In this document: one piece after another, positions 1-5,114 of the stretch | How the letters are laid out: the number at the start of each line of letters is the position of its first letter | Position numbering within the stretch: position 1 is the stretch's first letter | Origin: an uncultured Methylobacteriaceae bacterium | GTDB lineage: Bacteria; Pseudomonadota; Alphaproteobacteria; Rhizobiales; Beijerinckiaceae | Length of the DNA stretch: 5,114 nucleotides | Assembly (NCBI GenBank): GCA_937872715.1 | Contig: CALMTJ010000205.1 | Location: forward strand, 660-5,773 | Direction: 5' to 3' | Made by a program: the position numbers and the translations under genes | The notes under the pieces: model-generated | Told to the model about the DNA's origin: nothing | What the model saw: the letters and a program-made list of their open reading frames with translations, nothing else | Databases searched by the model: none

Positions 1-774
1 CTCGCCCTCTACGTGAAAGGCGTCGTCACCCTCGATCTCGGCTATTCCTACCGGCAGGACCGCTCGGTCGCGTCCCTGATCGGCGACCGCCTCCCGGCGA
101 CGCTGCTCCTCACCGGGACGGCCTTCGCGATCTCGCTCGCGCTCGGTACGCTGCTCGGGGGGCTCGCGGCGGGCCGCGCCGGGCGGTTGTCCGACACGGC
201 GATCACCGCGGGCGCTCTCCTGTTCTACGCCACGCCGCTCTTCTGGGTGGCGCTGATGAGCCAGATCGTGTTCTCGCTGAAGCTCGGGCTCCTGCCGAAT
301 GTCGGCTACGAGACGATCGGGGCGAACCTCTCCGGCGCCTCGCGGGCGGCCGACATCGCCCACCACCTCGTGCTCCCCGCGCTCACTCTCGGCCTGTTCT
401 TCTCCGCCATCTACGCCCGGATGATGCGGTCCGCCATGCTGGAGACGGCCGGTGCCGATTTCGTCCGCACGGCCTTCGCGAAGGGCCTCGCGCCGGGCGC
501 GGTCACCCGCCGGCACGTGGCCCGCAACGCCATCCTGCCGGTCGTGACGCTGGCCGGGCTCCAGGCCGGGCAGATCGTGGGCGGCGCCATCCTGACGGAG
601 ACCGTCTTCGCCTGGCCCGGCATCGGGCGCCTCATGTTCGAGGCGCTGGCCCAGCGCGACTACCAGGTGCTGCTCGGCGTCTTCTTCGTGTCCTCGGCCA
701 TGGTGGTGCTGTTCAACCTCCTGACGGACCTCGTCTACCGGGTGGTGGATCCCCGCATCGAGGTGGGAACGTGA
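1..774 (+). CDS. Peptide-type ABC importer permease, DppB-like (5' partial)
   Basis: This is an inner-membrane channel subunit of a peptide/nickel-type ABC importer (BPD_transp_1 family). The frame is open from base 1 (L-A-L-Y-V-K-G) and already reads the conserved LDLGYSY region, so the true start and the first membrane helix lie left of the window. The GTG at 13 is internal. DppB-family proteins usually have about 305-340 residues and 257 codons are visible, so roughly 50-80 residues are missing. About five hydrophobic helices remain. The ATPase-docking EAA loop is encoded at 457-540 (DFVRTAFAKGL, ending NAILP). Next come the family-typical TETVFAWPGIGRL and RDYQ, and a C-terminus ending LVYRVVDPRIEVGT. 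It is the first visible gene of the operon and should pair with the DppC-like permease downstream. The family call is secure. The substrate (dipeptide, oligopeptide, glutathione, opine or other) cannot be told from the permease. Confidence 0.93.
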   Translation, partial: LALYVKGVVTLDLGYSYRQDRSVASLIGDRLPATLLLTGTAFAISLALGTLLGGLAAGRAGRLSDTAITAGALLFYATPLFWVALMSQIVFSLKLGLLPNVGYETIGANLSGASRAADIAHHLVLPALTLGLFFSAIYARMMRSAMLETAGADFVRTAFAKGLAPGAVTRRHVARNAILPVVTLAGLQAGQIVGGAILTETVFAWPGIGRLMFEALAQRDYQVLLGVFFVSSAMVVLFNLLTDLVYRVVDPRIEVGT

Positions 775-816
775 GGTCGGCCCTCCGCTTCGGTCCGGCC
801 ATCCTGCCAGCTGGGG

Positions 817-824
817 GGAGGTGA
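817..824 (+). promoter_or_regulatory. Strong Shine-Dalgarno that fixes the start of the second permease
   Basis: GGAGGTGA is a full match to the 16S anti-Shine-Dalgarno core. It ends 5 bases before the ATG at 830. The in-frame GTG at 821 lies inside this element, so it cannot be the codon that the element serves. This decides the start in favour of ATG 830. Confidence 0.8.
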
Positions 825-829
825 GCGGC

Positions 830-1669
830 ATGTCCTTCCTGCGCGGCTTCGTCCGGAACCGCGGCGCCCTGGTCGGCGCCGTCGTGCTGCTCGTCGTCGT
901 CGCGGCGGCGGCGGCGGCGCCGCTGCTCTACCCGTCCTCTCCCTGGAGGATGGTGTCGCGGCCCTTCCTGGCGCCGCTCGCGCTCGACCGGTTCCCGCTC
1001 GGCACGGACGCGCTTGGCCGGGATGTTGCGTCGGGCCTGCTGCACGGAGCGCGGGTGTCCCTGCTGATCGGGCTCGTCTCGACGGCCGTGGCGCTCCTGA
1101 TCGGCGTCCCGCTCGGGGCCGCGTCCGGGTATTTCGGCGGCCTGGTGGACGATGTCTGCATGCGCTTCACGGAGCTCTTCCAGACCGTGCCGTCCTTCGC
1201 GCTGGCCGTGGTCCTCGTCGCGATCCTGCAGCCCTCCATCGCGTCCGTCGTGCTGGCGATCGCCATCGTGTCCTGGCCGCCGGTGGCGCGGCTGGTCCGC
1301 GGCGAGGTTCTGTCCCTGCGCAGCCGCGACTACGTCCAGGCGGCCGTCACCGTCGGGCAGCGCACCTCGCGGGTCATCCTCGTCCAGGTCCTGCCCAACA
1401 CGCTCGGGCCGATCATCGTCATGGCGTCCCTCATGATCGCGACCGCCATCCTGCTCGAATCCTCCCTGTCCTTCCTCGGATTGGGCGACCCGAACCTGAT
1501 GAGCTGGGGCTACATGGTCGGAGCCGGCCGGACCCGCCTCATCGATGCCTGGTGGATCTCGTTCTTCCCCGGCCTTGCGATCCTGCTCACCGTGCTGGCC
1601 CTGAACCTCGTCGGCGAGGGCCTCTCCGACGCCTTCAACCCGCGCCTCGCCCGGGAAGGACGACGATGA
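830..1669 (+). CDS. Peptide-type ABC importer permease, DppC-like
   Basis: This is the second inner-membrane channel subunit of the importer, 279 residues, a normal length for DppC/OppC-like proteins. I chose ATG 830 over the GTG at 821 because the latter sits within the ribosome binding site. An N-terminal helix (about 12-34) includes a run of six alanines. It is followed by the hallmark LGTDALGRDV (57-66) of this subfamily. Further helices lie near 75-97, 112-134, 138-157, 192-216 and 246-268, giving six in total. The EAA loop that contacts the ATPase is DYVQAAVTVGQ (167-177) through VLPN (187-190). LSFLGLGDP (213-221) and the C-terminal NLVGEGLSDAFNPR (259-272) are also family-typical. It follows the DppB-like gene by 55 bases, and its TGA overlaps the ATG of the ATPase gene (ATGA). 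It should form a heterodimeric pore with the upstream permease. Substrate unknown. Confidence 0.95.
   Translation: MSFLRGFVRNRGALVGAVVLLVVVAAAAAAPLLYPSSPWRMVSRPFLAPLALDRFPLGTDALGRDVASGLLHGARVSLLIGLVSTAVALLIGVPLGAASGYFGGLVDDVCMRFTELFQTVPSFALAVVLVAILQPSIASVVLAIAIVSWPPVARLVRGEVLSLRSRDYVQAAVTVGQRTSRVILVQVLPNTLGPIIVMASLMIATAILLESSLSFLGLGDPNLMSWGYMVGAGRTRLIDAWWISFFPGLAILLTVLALNLVGEGLSDAFNPRLAREGRR
902..919 (+). repeat. (GCG)6 trinucleotide run inside the permease gene
   Basis: Six consecutive in-frame GCG codons encode Ala25-Ala30 in the first membrane helix, directly after three GTC valine codons (893-901). Expansion or contraction by whole units would keep the reading frame and only change helix length. 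It is most likely a by-product of high GC content and a hydrophobic helix. Confidence 0.6.
1654..1660 (+). promoter_or_regulatory. Ribosome binding site of the ATPase gene, inside the permease gene
   Basis: GGAAGGA lies in the last codons of the permease gene, 5 bases before ATG 1666. With the ATGA stop/start overlap at 1666-1669 it supports this start over an in-frame GTG at 1552, which would add 38 residues read from permease coding sequence. Confidence 0.7.
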
Positions 1670-3312
1670 CCGAACCCGTTCTCGCCATCGACAGGCTGAG
1701 CCTGGCGCTCCCGGCACTCGCCGACCGGCCCTTCGCGATCCAGGACCTCTCGCTCTCGCTCGACCGCGGGGAGACGCTCTGCGTCGTCGGCGAATCGGGT
1801 TCCGGCAAGTCGCTCACGGCGCTCGCCACGATGGGGCTCCTCCCGAAGGCGGTGAAGCCGGCCGGCGGCGCCATCCGGCTCGCGGGCCGGGACCTCCTGT
1901 CCCTCTCCGAGCGCCAGATGCGGGACGTTCGGGGCCGCGAGATCGGCATGATCTTCCAGGAGCCGATGACCTCGCTCAACCCGGTGATGCGGGTGCGGGA
2001 CCAGATCGCCGAGACCTTCGAGGCGCACGGCGCGCTCGACCGGCGACGGCGGATGGACCGGACGATCGAGCTGATCACGGAGGTCGGCCTGCCGGACCCG
2101 GCGGCCATCGCGCGCGCCTACCCTCACGAGCTCTCCGGCGGCCAGCGCCAGCGGGTCATGATCGCCATGGCGCTGGCGCTCGAGCCGAAGCTGATCATCG
2201 CGGACGAGCCCACCACGGCGCTCGACGTCACCACCCAGGCGCAGATCCTCAAGCTCATCGACGCGCTGCGGAAGAAGCACGGCACGGCCGTGCTCTTCAT
2301 CACCCACGATTTCGGCGTGGTGGCCGAAATCGCCGACCGCGTGGCCGTGCTCCAGCACGGGATACGGGTGGAGGAGGGCACCGCGGCGGAGGTGCTGCGC
2401 AACCCGCAGCACGATTACACGAAGCGCCTGCTCGCGGCCGTTCCGTCGATCGTGCCTCCGCCGCCGAAGGACCTCGCGGGCGAGCCGAAGGCCTTCGCGG
2501 TCGAGAATCTGACCAAGACCTACAAGGGGCGCGGGTTCTTCAGGAAGGGCCGCGAGGTGAAGGCGGCGGACGGCGTCTCCTTCTCCATCCAGCGGGGCGA
2601 GACGCTGGGCCTCGTCGGCGAATCCGGCTCCGGCAAGTCGACGGTCGGCCGCTGCGTGATGCGGCTGATCGAGCCGGACGACGGCTCCATCCGGATCGGC
2701 GACCTCTCCATCCGGGAGCTGAGCCAGGCGCAGTTCCGGCCCATGCGCCGGCGCATCCAGATGGTGTTCCAGGACCCGTTCGCGTCCCTGAACCCCCGCC
2801 GCACCGTCGGCCGCATCATCGCGGAAGGGCCGATCGCGCAGGGCGTGCCGAAGAGGGTGGCGCTGGAACAGGCCCGCAAGCTCCTCGACCTCGTGGGCCT
2901 TCAGGCGAACGCGGCCGACCGCTACCCGCACGAGTTTTCGGGCGGCCAGCGCCAGCGCGTCGGCATCGCGCGGGCGCTGGCGCTGGAGCCCGAGGTGCTG
3001 GTCGCCGACGAGCCCGTCTCGGCGCTCGACGTGTCCGTCCAGGCGCAGATCCTCGCCCTCATGCAGGATCTGCAGAAGCGTCTCGGCCTCGCCATCCTGT
3101 TCGTGACGCACGACCTCAGGGTCGCGGCCCAGATGTGCGATCGAATCGCCGTGATGCAGCGGGGCAAGATCGTCGAGCTGCAGCCCACGGCGGAGCTCTT
3201 CCGCAGCCCGCAGCACGCCTATACGCGGGCGCTCCTCGCCGCCGTGCCCGGTGGGCAGGACGTGGGAAGCCGCATCGACGCCGCTGTCGCGATCGGCTCG
3301 CCTGCCGCGTAG
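1666..3312 (+). CDS. Peptide-type ABC importer ATPase with two fused nucleotide-binding domains (DppD-DppF fusion type)
   Basis: This cytoplasmic motor protein has 548 residues and should bind and hydrolyse ATP to drive uptake through the two upstream permeases. It holds two complete ABC domains in tandem. Domain 1 has Walker A GESGSGKS (42-49), Q-loop Q98, signature LSGGQ (156-160), Walker B LIIADE (176-181), D-loop ALD (185-187) and switch His214. Its oligo_HPY-type tail HDYTKRLLAAVP ends at 260. A proline-rich linker follows (about 261-275). Domain 2 has Walker A GESGSGKST (318-326), Q369, signature FSGGQ (424-428), Walker B VLVADE (444-449), His482 and the tail HAYTRALLAAVP. All catalytic residues are present in both halves. 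Most Dpp/Opp systems use two separate ATPases, while YejF and GsiA are known single-chain fusions of similar size. ATG 1666 overlaps the permease stop, which suggests coupled translation. It is the last gene of the operon in the window. The family is certain; the exact substrate and an orthologue name are not. Confidence 0.96.
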   Translation: MTEPVLAIDRLSLALPALADRPFAIQDLSLSLDRGETLCVVGESGSGKSLTALATMGLLPKAVKPAGGAIRLAGRDLLSLSERQMRDVRGREIGMIFQEPMTSLNPVMRVRDQIAETFEAHGALDRRRRMDRTIELITEVGLPDPAAIARAYPHELSGGQRQRVMIAMALALEPKLIIADEPTTALDVTTQAQILKLIDALRKKHGTAVLFITHDFGVVAEIADRVAVLQHGIRVEEGTAAEVLRNPQHDYTKRLLAAVPSIVPPPPKDLAGEPKAFAVENLTKTYKGRGFFRKGREVKAADGVSFSIQRGETLGLVGESGSGKSTVGRCVMRLIEPDDGSIRIGDLSIRELSQAQFRPMRRRIQMVFQDPFASLNPRRTVGRIIAEGPIAQGVPKRVALEQARKLLDLVGLQANAADRYPHEFSGGQRQRVGIARALALEPEVLVADEPVSALDVSVQAQILALMQDLQKRLGLAILFVTHDLRVAAQMCDRIAVMQRGKIVELQPTAELFRSPQHAYTRALLAAVPGGQDVGSRIDAAVAIGSPAA

Positions 3313-3322
3313 TCTTGCGCCC

Positions 3323-3346
3323 CCGGGGCTGGGCGAGCGAGCCCTG
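3323..3346 (+). terminator. Possible hairpin just after the ABC operon
   Basis: GGGGCT (3325-3330) can pair with AGCCCT (3340-3345), including one G-U pair, and the stem extends by C3324-G3346 around a 9-base loop. It begins about 10 bases after the ATPase stop codon, which is a sensible place for a terminator. No T-tract follows, so intrinsic termination is not well supported. Confidence 0.25.
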
Positions 3347-3371
3347 CTCCGGAGGCAGGTGAGGTGGCGCG

Positions 3372-3399
3372 AGCCCGGCCGGCGGAGGCCGGACCGGCT
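3372..3399. terminator. Imperfect GC-rich hairpin between convergent genes
   Basis: Bases 3372-3383 and 3388-3399 can form a 12-position stem with 10 matched pairs around the loop GGAG. It covers two bases of the MFS stop codon (3398-3400, - strand) and lies between two genes facing each other, so it could serve either direction. No T-run follows on either strand. A GC-rich stem like this can also arise by chance at this base composition. Confidence 0.3.
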
Positions 3400-4774
3400 A
3401 TGCGGCTGCGCGAAGGCGGTCGTAGGCCGCCTTGTCCATCGGCACCGCGTCCTGCCGGCCGAGAGCCCCGATCTGGACGCGGTGGGTCTCGCGCGAGCTC
3501 CAGGCGGCGAGCGCCGCCACGGCCGTGATCGCGAGCGCGATCGCCCCGACGGTGACCGGGATGCCGGTCGCGCCGGGCGGCGCGACGGACGCGAACAGCG
3601 CCGGCAGGAGCGCGGTGATCGTCGTGCCGACGTTCTGCGAGATGGCCATCGCGGTGACCCGCACCCGGGTCGCGAAGAGTTCCGGATAGAAGGACGGGAA
3701 CACCGCGTTGTAGCCCTGGTAGACGATCCCCCACATCAGGATCGACATGGCGACCGCGAGCGGCACGCTCTTGATGCTGATCGCGTAGAGGTAGACGAAG
3801 GACAGGAGTCCGGAGACGAGCGCGCCCACGATGATCGGAGGCCGACGCCCGATCCGGTCGGACAGGTTGCCGACGAAGGGGATCACCAGGACCGCCACGA
3901 TGTTCCCCAGCACGGGAATCCAGAGATACACGTCCGGGGCGAACCCGATCCCGTAGGCGGGCTGCACCGCGTAGGCGGCGCCGAACACGGTCGCGACGAC
4001 CGGGATCGTGTTCATCAGCGCCATGCAGACGACCCGCAGCATGTCCGGGCCGCTCGTGCGGAACGCTTCCGGGATCGGCGCCTTCGGCACCGCGTGGTGC
4101 TCTCCCTCGGCGGCGAAGGCCGGCGTCTCGTCCACCTCGCGGCGGATGATGTAGCCGGCGATGATCACGAGCACGCTGAGCAGGAACGGCACGCGCCAGC
4201 CCCAGGCCATGAAGGCATCCCGGTCCATGAACCGGGCGAGCGGGATGAACACGGCGGCCGCCAAGATCTGGCCGGCCTGCACGCCCTGGAGGGTGAAGCT
4301 CGCGAAGAAGCCGCGCCGTCCGAACGGAGCGTGTTCGAGGATCATCGAACTCGCGCCCGAGATCTCGCCCGCGACGGCGAAGCCCTGGACGAGCCGCAGC
4401 ACGACGAGCAGGACGGGAGCCCAGATGCCGACCTGCGCGTAGGTGGGCAGGATGCCGACCGCCATGGTCGAGATGCCCATCAGGAACATGCAGAGGAGCA
4501 ACACGTATTTGCGGCCGTGCGTGTCGCCCCAATGCCCGAGCACGAAGGCGCCGATCGGGCGCGCGACGTAGCCGACCCCGTAGGTTGCGAGCGACGCCAC
4601 GATCGCGACCGTCGGGTCGGTCGACGGGAAGAAGATCTGCGGAAAGACGAGCGACGCCGCCGTCGCGTAGATGAAGAAATCGTAATATTCGAGCGCGGAG
4701 CCGATCCAACCGCTCGCGGCGGCCTTCCTCGACTGGACCCGGCCGTGCGGCTCGTGCGCCAGAACCGTGCTCAT
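3398..4774 (-). CDS. MFS transporter, metabolite:H+ symporter (MHS) family, ShiA/KgtP/ProP-like
   Basis: This is an inner-membrane secondary transporter of 458 residues, probably a proton symporter for an organic acid or other small metabolite. The N-half begins GSALEYYDFFIYATAA (25-40), then ATYGVGYVARPIGAF (63-77) and motif A GHWGDTHGRK (80-89). LRLVQGFAVAGE (126-137) and EHAPFGRRGFFASF (147-160) follow. The second motif A is GNLSDRIGRRP (302-312). These match the MHS group (TIGR00883-type, TC 2.A.1.6). Twelve hydrophobic helices can be traced, six on each side of a cytoplasmic loop at about 211-245. I chose the ATG at 4774 because GGAGGA sits 6 bases upstream. An in-frame start at 4840 would add 22 polar residues read through that site. 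The gene is convergent to the ABC operon and is its own unit. The first motif A has Thr85 where DR-type members have Arg. Substrate cannot be assigned; shikimate, 2-oxoglutarate, citrate, proline/betaine and aromatic acids are all transported within the family. Confidence 0.94.
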   Translation of the reverse strand: MSTVLAHEPHGRVQSRKAAASGWIGSALEYYDFFIYATAASLVFPQIFFPSTDPTVAIVASLATYGVGYVARPIGAFVLGHWGDTHGRKYVLLLCMFLMGISTMAVGILPTYAQVGIWAPVLLVVLRLVQGFAVAGEISGASSMILEHAPFGRRGFFASFTLQGVQAGQILAAAVFIPLARFMDRDAFMAWGWRVPFLLSVLVIIAGYIIRREVDETPAFAAEGEHHAVPKAPIPEAFRTSGPDMLRVVCMALMNTIPVVATVFGAAYAVQPAYGIGFAPDVYLWIPVLGNIVAVLVIPFVGNLSDRIGRRPPIIVGALVSGLLSFVYLYAISIKSVPLAVAMSILMWGIVYQGYNAVFPSFYPELFATRVRVTAMAISQNVGTTITALLPALFASVAPPGATGIPVTVGAIALAITAVAALAAWSSRETHRVQIGALGRQDAVPMDKAAYDRLRAAA

Positions 4775-4780
4775 CGCCTT

Positions 4781-4786
4781 TCCTCC
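4781..4786 (-). promoter_or_regulatory. Ribosome binding site of the MFS gene
   Basis: On the minus strand this reads GGAGGA, within a purine-rich stretch, with a 6-base spacer (AAGGCG) to the ATG at 4774. It is the main evidence for a 458-residue rather than a 480-residue protein. Confidence 0.8.
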
Positions 4787-4797
4787 CCTTCGCTGAT

Positions 4798-4826
4798 TTT
4801 CTATTTTCCCGACCGTATCGGCGCAA
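4798..4826 (-). promoter_or_regulatory. Weak candidate sigma70-type promoter for the MFS gene
   Basis: On the minus strand, TTGCGC (4821-4826) and TAGAAA (4798-4803) are separated by 17 bases and lie in the most A/T-rich part of the leader. Transcription would start about 15-20 bases before the ribosome binding site. The matches to consensus are only 3/6 and 4/6. An alternative pair, TTGCTG (4835-4840) and TACGGT (4812-4817), also has a 17-base spacer. Neither can be confirmed by eye. Confidence 0.25.
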
Positions 4827-4847
4827 TTCGCCTCCAGCAAGCCGGCC

Positions 4848-4858
4848 GACGGGCCGTC
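4848..4858. repeat. Short inverted repeat upstream of the MFS gene
   Basis: GACGG and CCGTC flank a single central G, giving an 11-base perfect inverted repeat 74 bases upstream of the MFS start and just upstream of both candidate promoters. It could be half of an operator, but short GC palindromes are frequent at this composition, so no regulator is proposed. Confidence 0.2.
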
Positions 4859-4901
4859 TACCGGTTAAGAGCGCCTAACAGGACCGGACGATGATCGATG
4901 C

Positions 4902-5010
4902 GTCTTGGCCGGGCTTGGCCCGGCCATCCATGTCCGTCCGAATCCGTGACGTCGAGGGGTCGCCGGCGGCTGCGTCCTTCGTGGGTGGCCGGGCCAAGCC
5001 CGGCCATGAC
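4902..5010. repeat. REP-like element: two palindromes in inverted orientation (BIME-like pair)
   Basis: The left unit (4906-4926) is a perfect 9-base stem, TGGCCGGGC and its complement, around loop TTG. The right unit (4986-5006) has the same stem around loop CAA, so the two units are exact reverse complements over 21 bases. The outer flanks continue the symmetry (CGTC at 4901-4904 against GACG at 5007-5011, with one mismatch between), and the inner flanks match partly (TCCATG against CGTGGG). A 59-base spacer separates the units. Each unit can fold alone, or the two can pair into one long stem. This layout matches the REP/BIME-like intergenic elements known from many Hyphomicrobiales genomes. 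It is non-coding; a 63-codon frame through it (4891-5082) is a by-product. Copy number cannot be judged from one window. Confidence 0.8.
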
Positions 5011-5043
5011 GGACCGCGATTCCAGGAGGTTTCGTCAGAAAGT

Positions 5044-5112
5044 CTAAGTGTTCGGGCCGGGCGGCGTCCCGAAATGACGTAGCATGCGCTCGGGATCGGG
5101 CGCCGTGCCGGT
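5044..5112 (-). CDS. Possible C-terminal tail of a minus-strand gene entering from the right (partial)
   Basis: Read on the minus strand from the right edge, one frame gives 22 residues, TGTAPDPERMLRHFGTPPGP followed by NT, and then a TAG at 5044-5046. The composition looks plausible for an alphaproteobacterial protein end, and the codons are G/C-rich at third positions. The stretch is too short to recognise a family. It also overlaps a hairpin whose AATGACG end resembles REP-type repeats, so it may be non-coding. Another minus-strand frame is also open here, which weakens the case. Confidence 0.3.
   Translation of the reverse strand, partial: TGTAPDPERMLRHFGTPPGPNT
5051..5073. repeat. Hairpin near the right edge
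   Basis: TTCGGG (5051-5056) pairs perfectly with CCCGAA (5068-5073) around an 11-base GC-rich loop. The sequence AATGACG follows. The stem could be a further partial REP-like unit or, if the tail at 5044-5112 is coding, simply part of that gene's end. No T-tract is visible, so it is not called a terminator. Confidence 0.35.
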
Positions 5113-5114
5113 GA

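Noticed and set aside
713..1717. A 334-codon minus-strand frame opposite the DppC-like permease
   Set aside because: It is a charged, repetitive translation antisense to a permease with all family motifs, and it has no domain of its own.
1510..3216. A 568-codon open frame on the minus strand opposite the ATPase gene
   Set aside because: It is antisense to a clearly real gene with two full ABC domains. The translation is rich in Arg, His, Asp, Glu and Leu with no recognisable domain, as expected from a GC-rich genome's mirrored codons.
3219..4826. A 535-codon minus-strand frame overlapping the MFS gene in another phase
   Set aside because: It is Arg/Gly/Pro-rich with no membrane helices. The other minus-strand frame carries all MFS motifs.
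3251..4894. A 547-codon open frame on the plus strand opposite the MFS gene
   Set aside because: It is a low-complexity R/D/H/E-rich translation antisense to a convincing 12-helix transporter, and it runs straight through that gene's stop, start and leader.
4906..5006. CRISPR-like repeat-spacer-repeat
   Set aside because: There are only two units, in inverted not direct orientation, each self-palindromic, with a 59-base gap and no cas genes.
5024..5030. AGGAGGT, a perfect Shine-Dalgarno-like sequence
   Set aside because: No ATG, GTG or TTG lies 4-12 bases downstream on the plus strand; the nearest GTG (5048) is 17 bases away and opens no useful frame.
4891..5082. A 63-codon plus-strand frame containing WPGLARPS and RAKPGHDG
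   Set aside because: These peptides are simply translations of the two palindromes. Such frames are common false gene calls over REP-like repeats, and there is no ribosome binding site before 4891.
5084..5114. A plus-strand ATG at 5084 that could open a gene (MRSGSGAVPV)
   Set aside because: No ribosome binding site precedes it and only ten codons are visible; the minus-strand reading is at least as likely.

Overview
The window is very GC-rich and densely coding, with strong third-position G/C bias. A pair of REP-like palindromes lies in the non-coding DNA near the right end. Similar palindromes are common in Hyphomicrobiales (Rhizobiales), so I infer an alphaproteobacterium of that order. 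A Methylobacteriaceae-like genome is my guess, but the sequence does not prove family or genus.

Bases 1-3312 (+ strand) hold the distal part of a peptide-type (Dpp/Opp/Gsi/Yej-like) ABC importer operon. In order it contains a DppB-type permease cut by the left window edge, a DppC-type permease, and one protein carrying both ATPase domains (a DppD-DppF-type fusion). A strong Shine-Dalgarno sequence precedes the second permease. The permease-ATPase junction is a 4-base ATGA overlap, which suggests translational coupling. Together these parts would form the membrane channel and the motor of an importer. The periplasmic substrate-binding protein, which decides the substrate, is not in the window and probably lies to the left. 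The substrate therefore cannot be named.

Bases 3313-3397 are a short gap between convergent genes, with two GC-rich hairpins that may end transcription. Bases 3398-4774 (- strand) encode a 458-residue, 12-helix MFS transporter of the metabolite:H+ symporter (MHS) type (ShiA/KgtP/ProP-like), with its own ribosome binding site and a possible weak promoter. It is a separate transcription unit and has no visible functional link to the ABC importer.

Bases 4775-5114 have no confidently called gene. They hold the MFS leader region, two 21-base palindromes in inverted orientation around a 59-base spacer, and, at the right edge, a possible 22-residue C-terminal tail of a minus-strand gene that enters from outside.

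I found no new biological system here. The window looks like ordinary transport genes plus a REP-like intergenic element. The more useful observations are three start-codon corrections, the fused ATPase, an altered MFS motif A and the paired palindromes.
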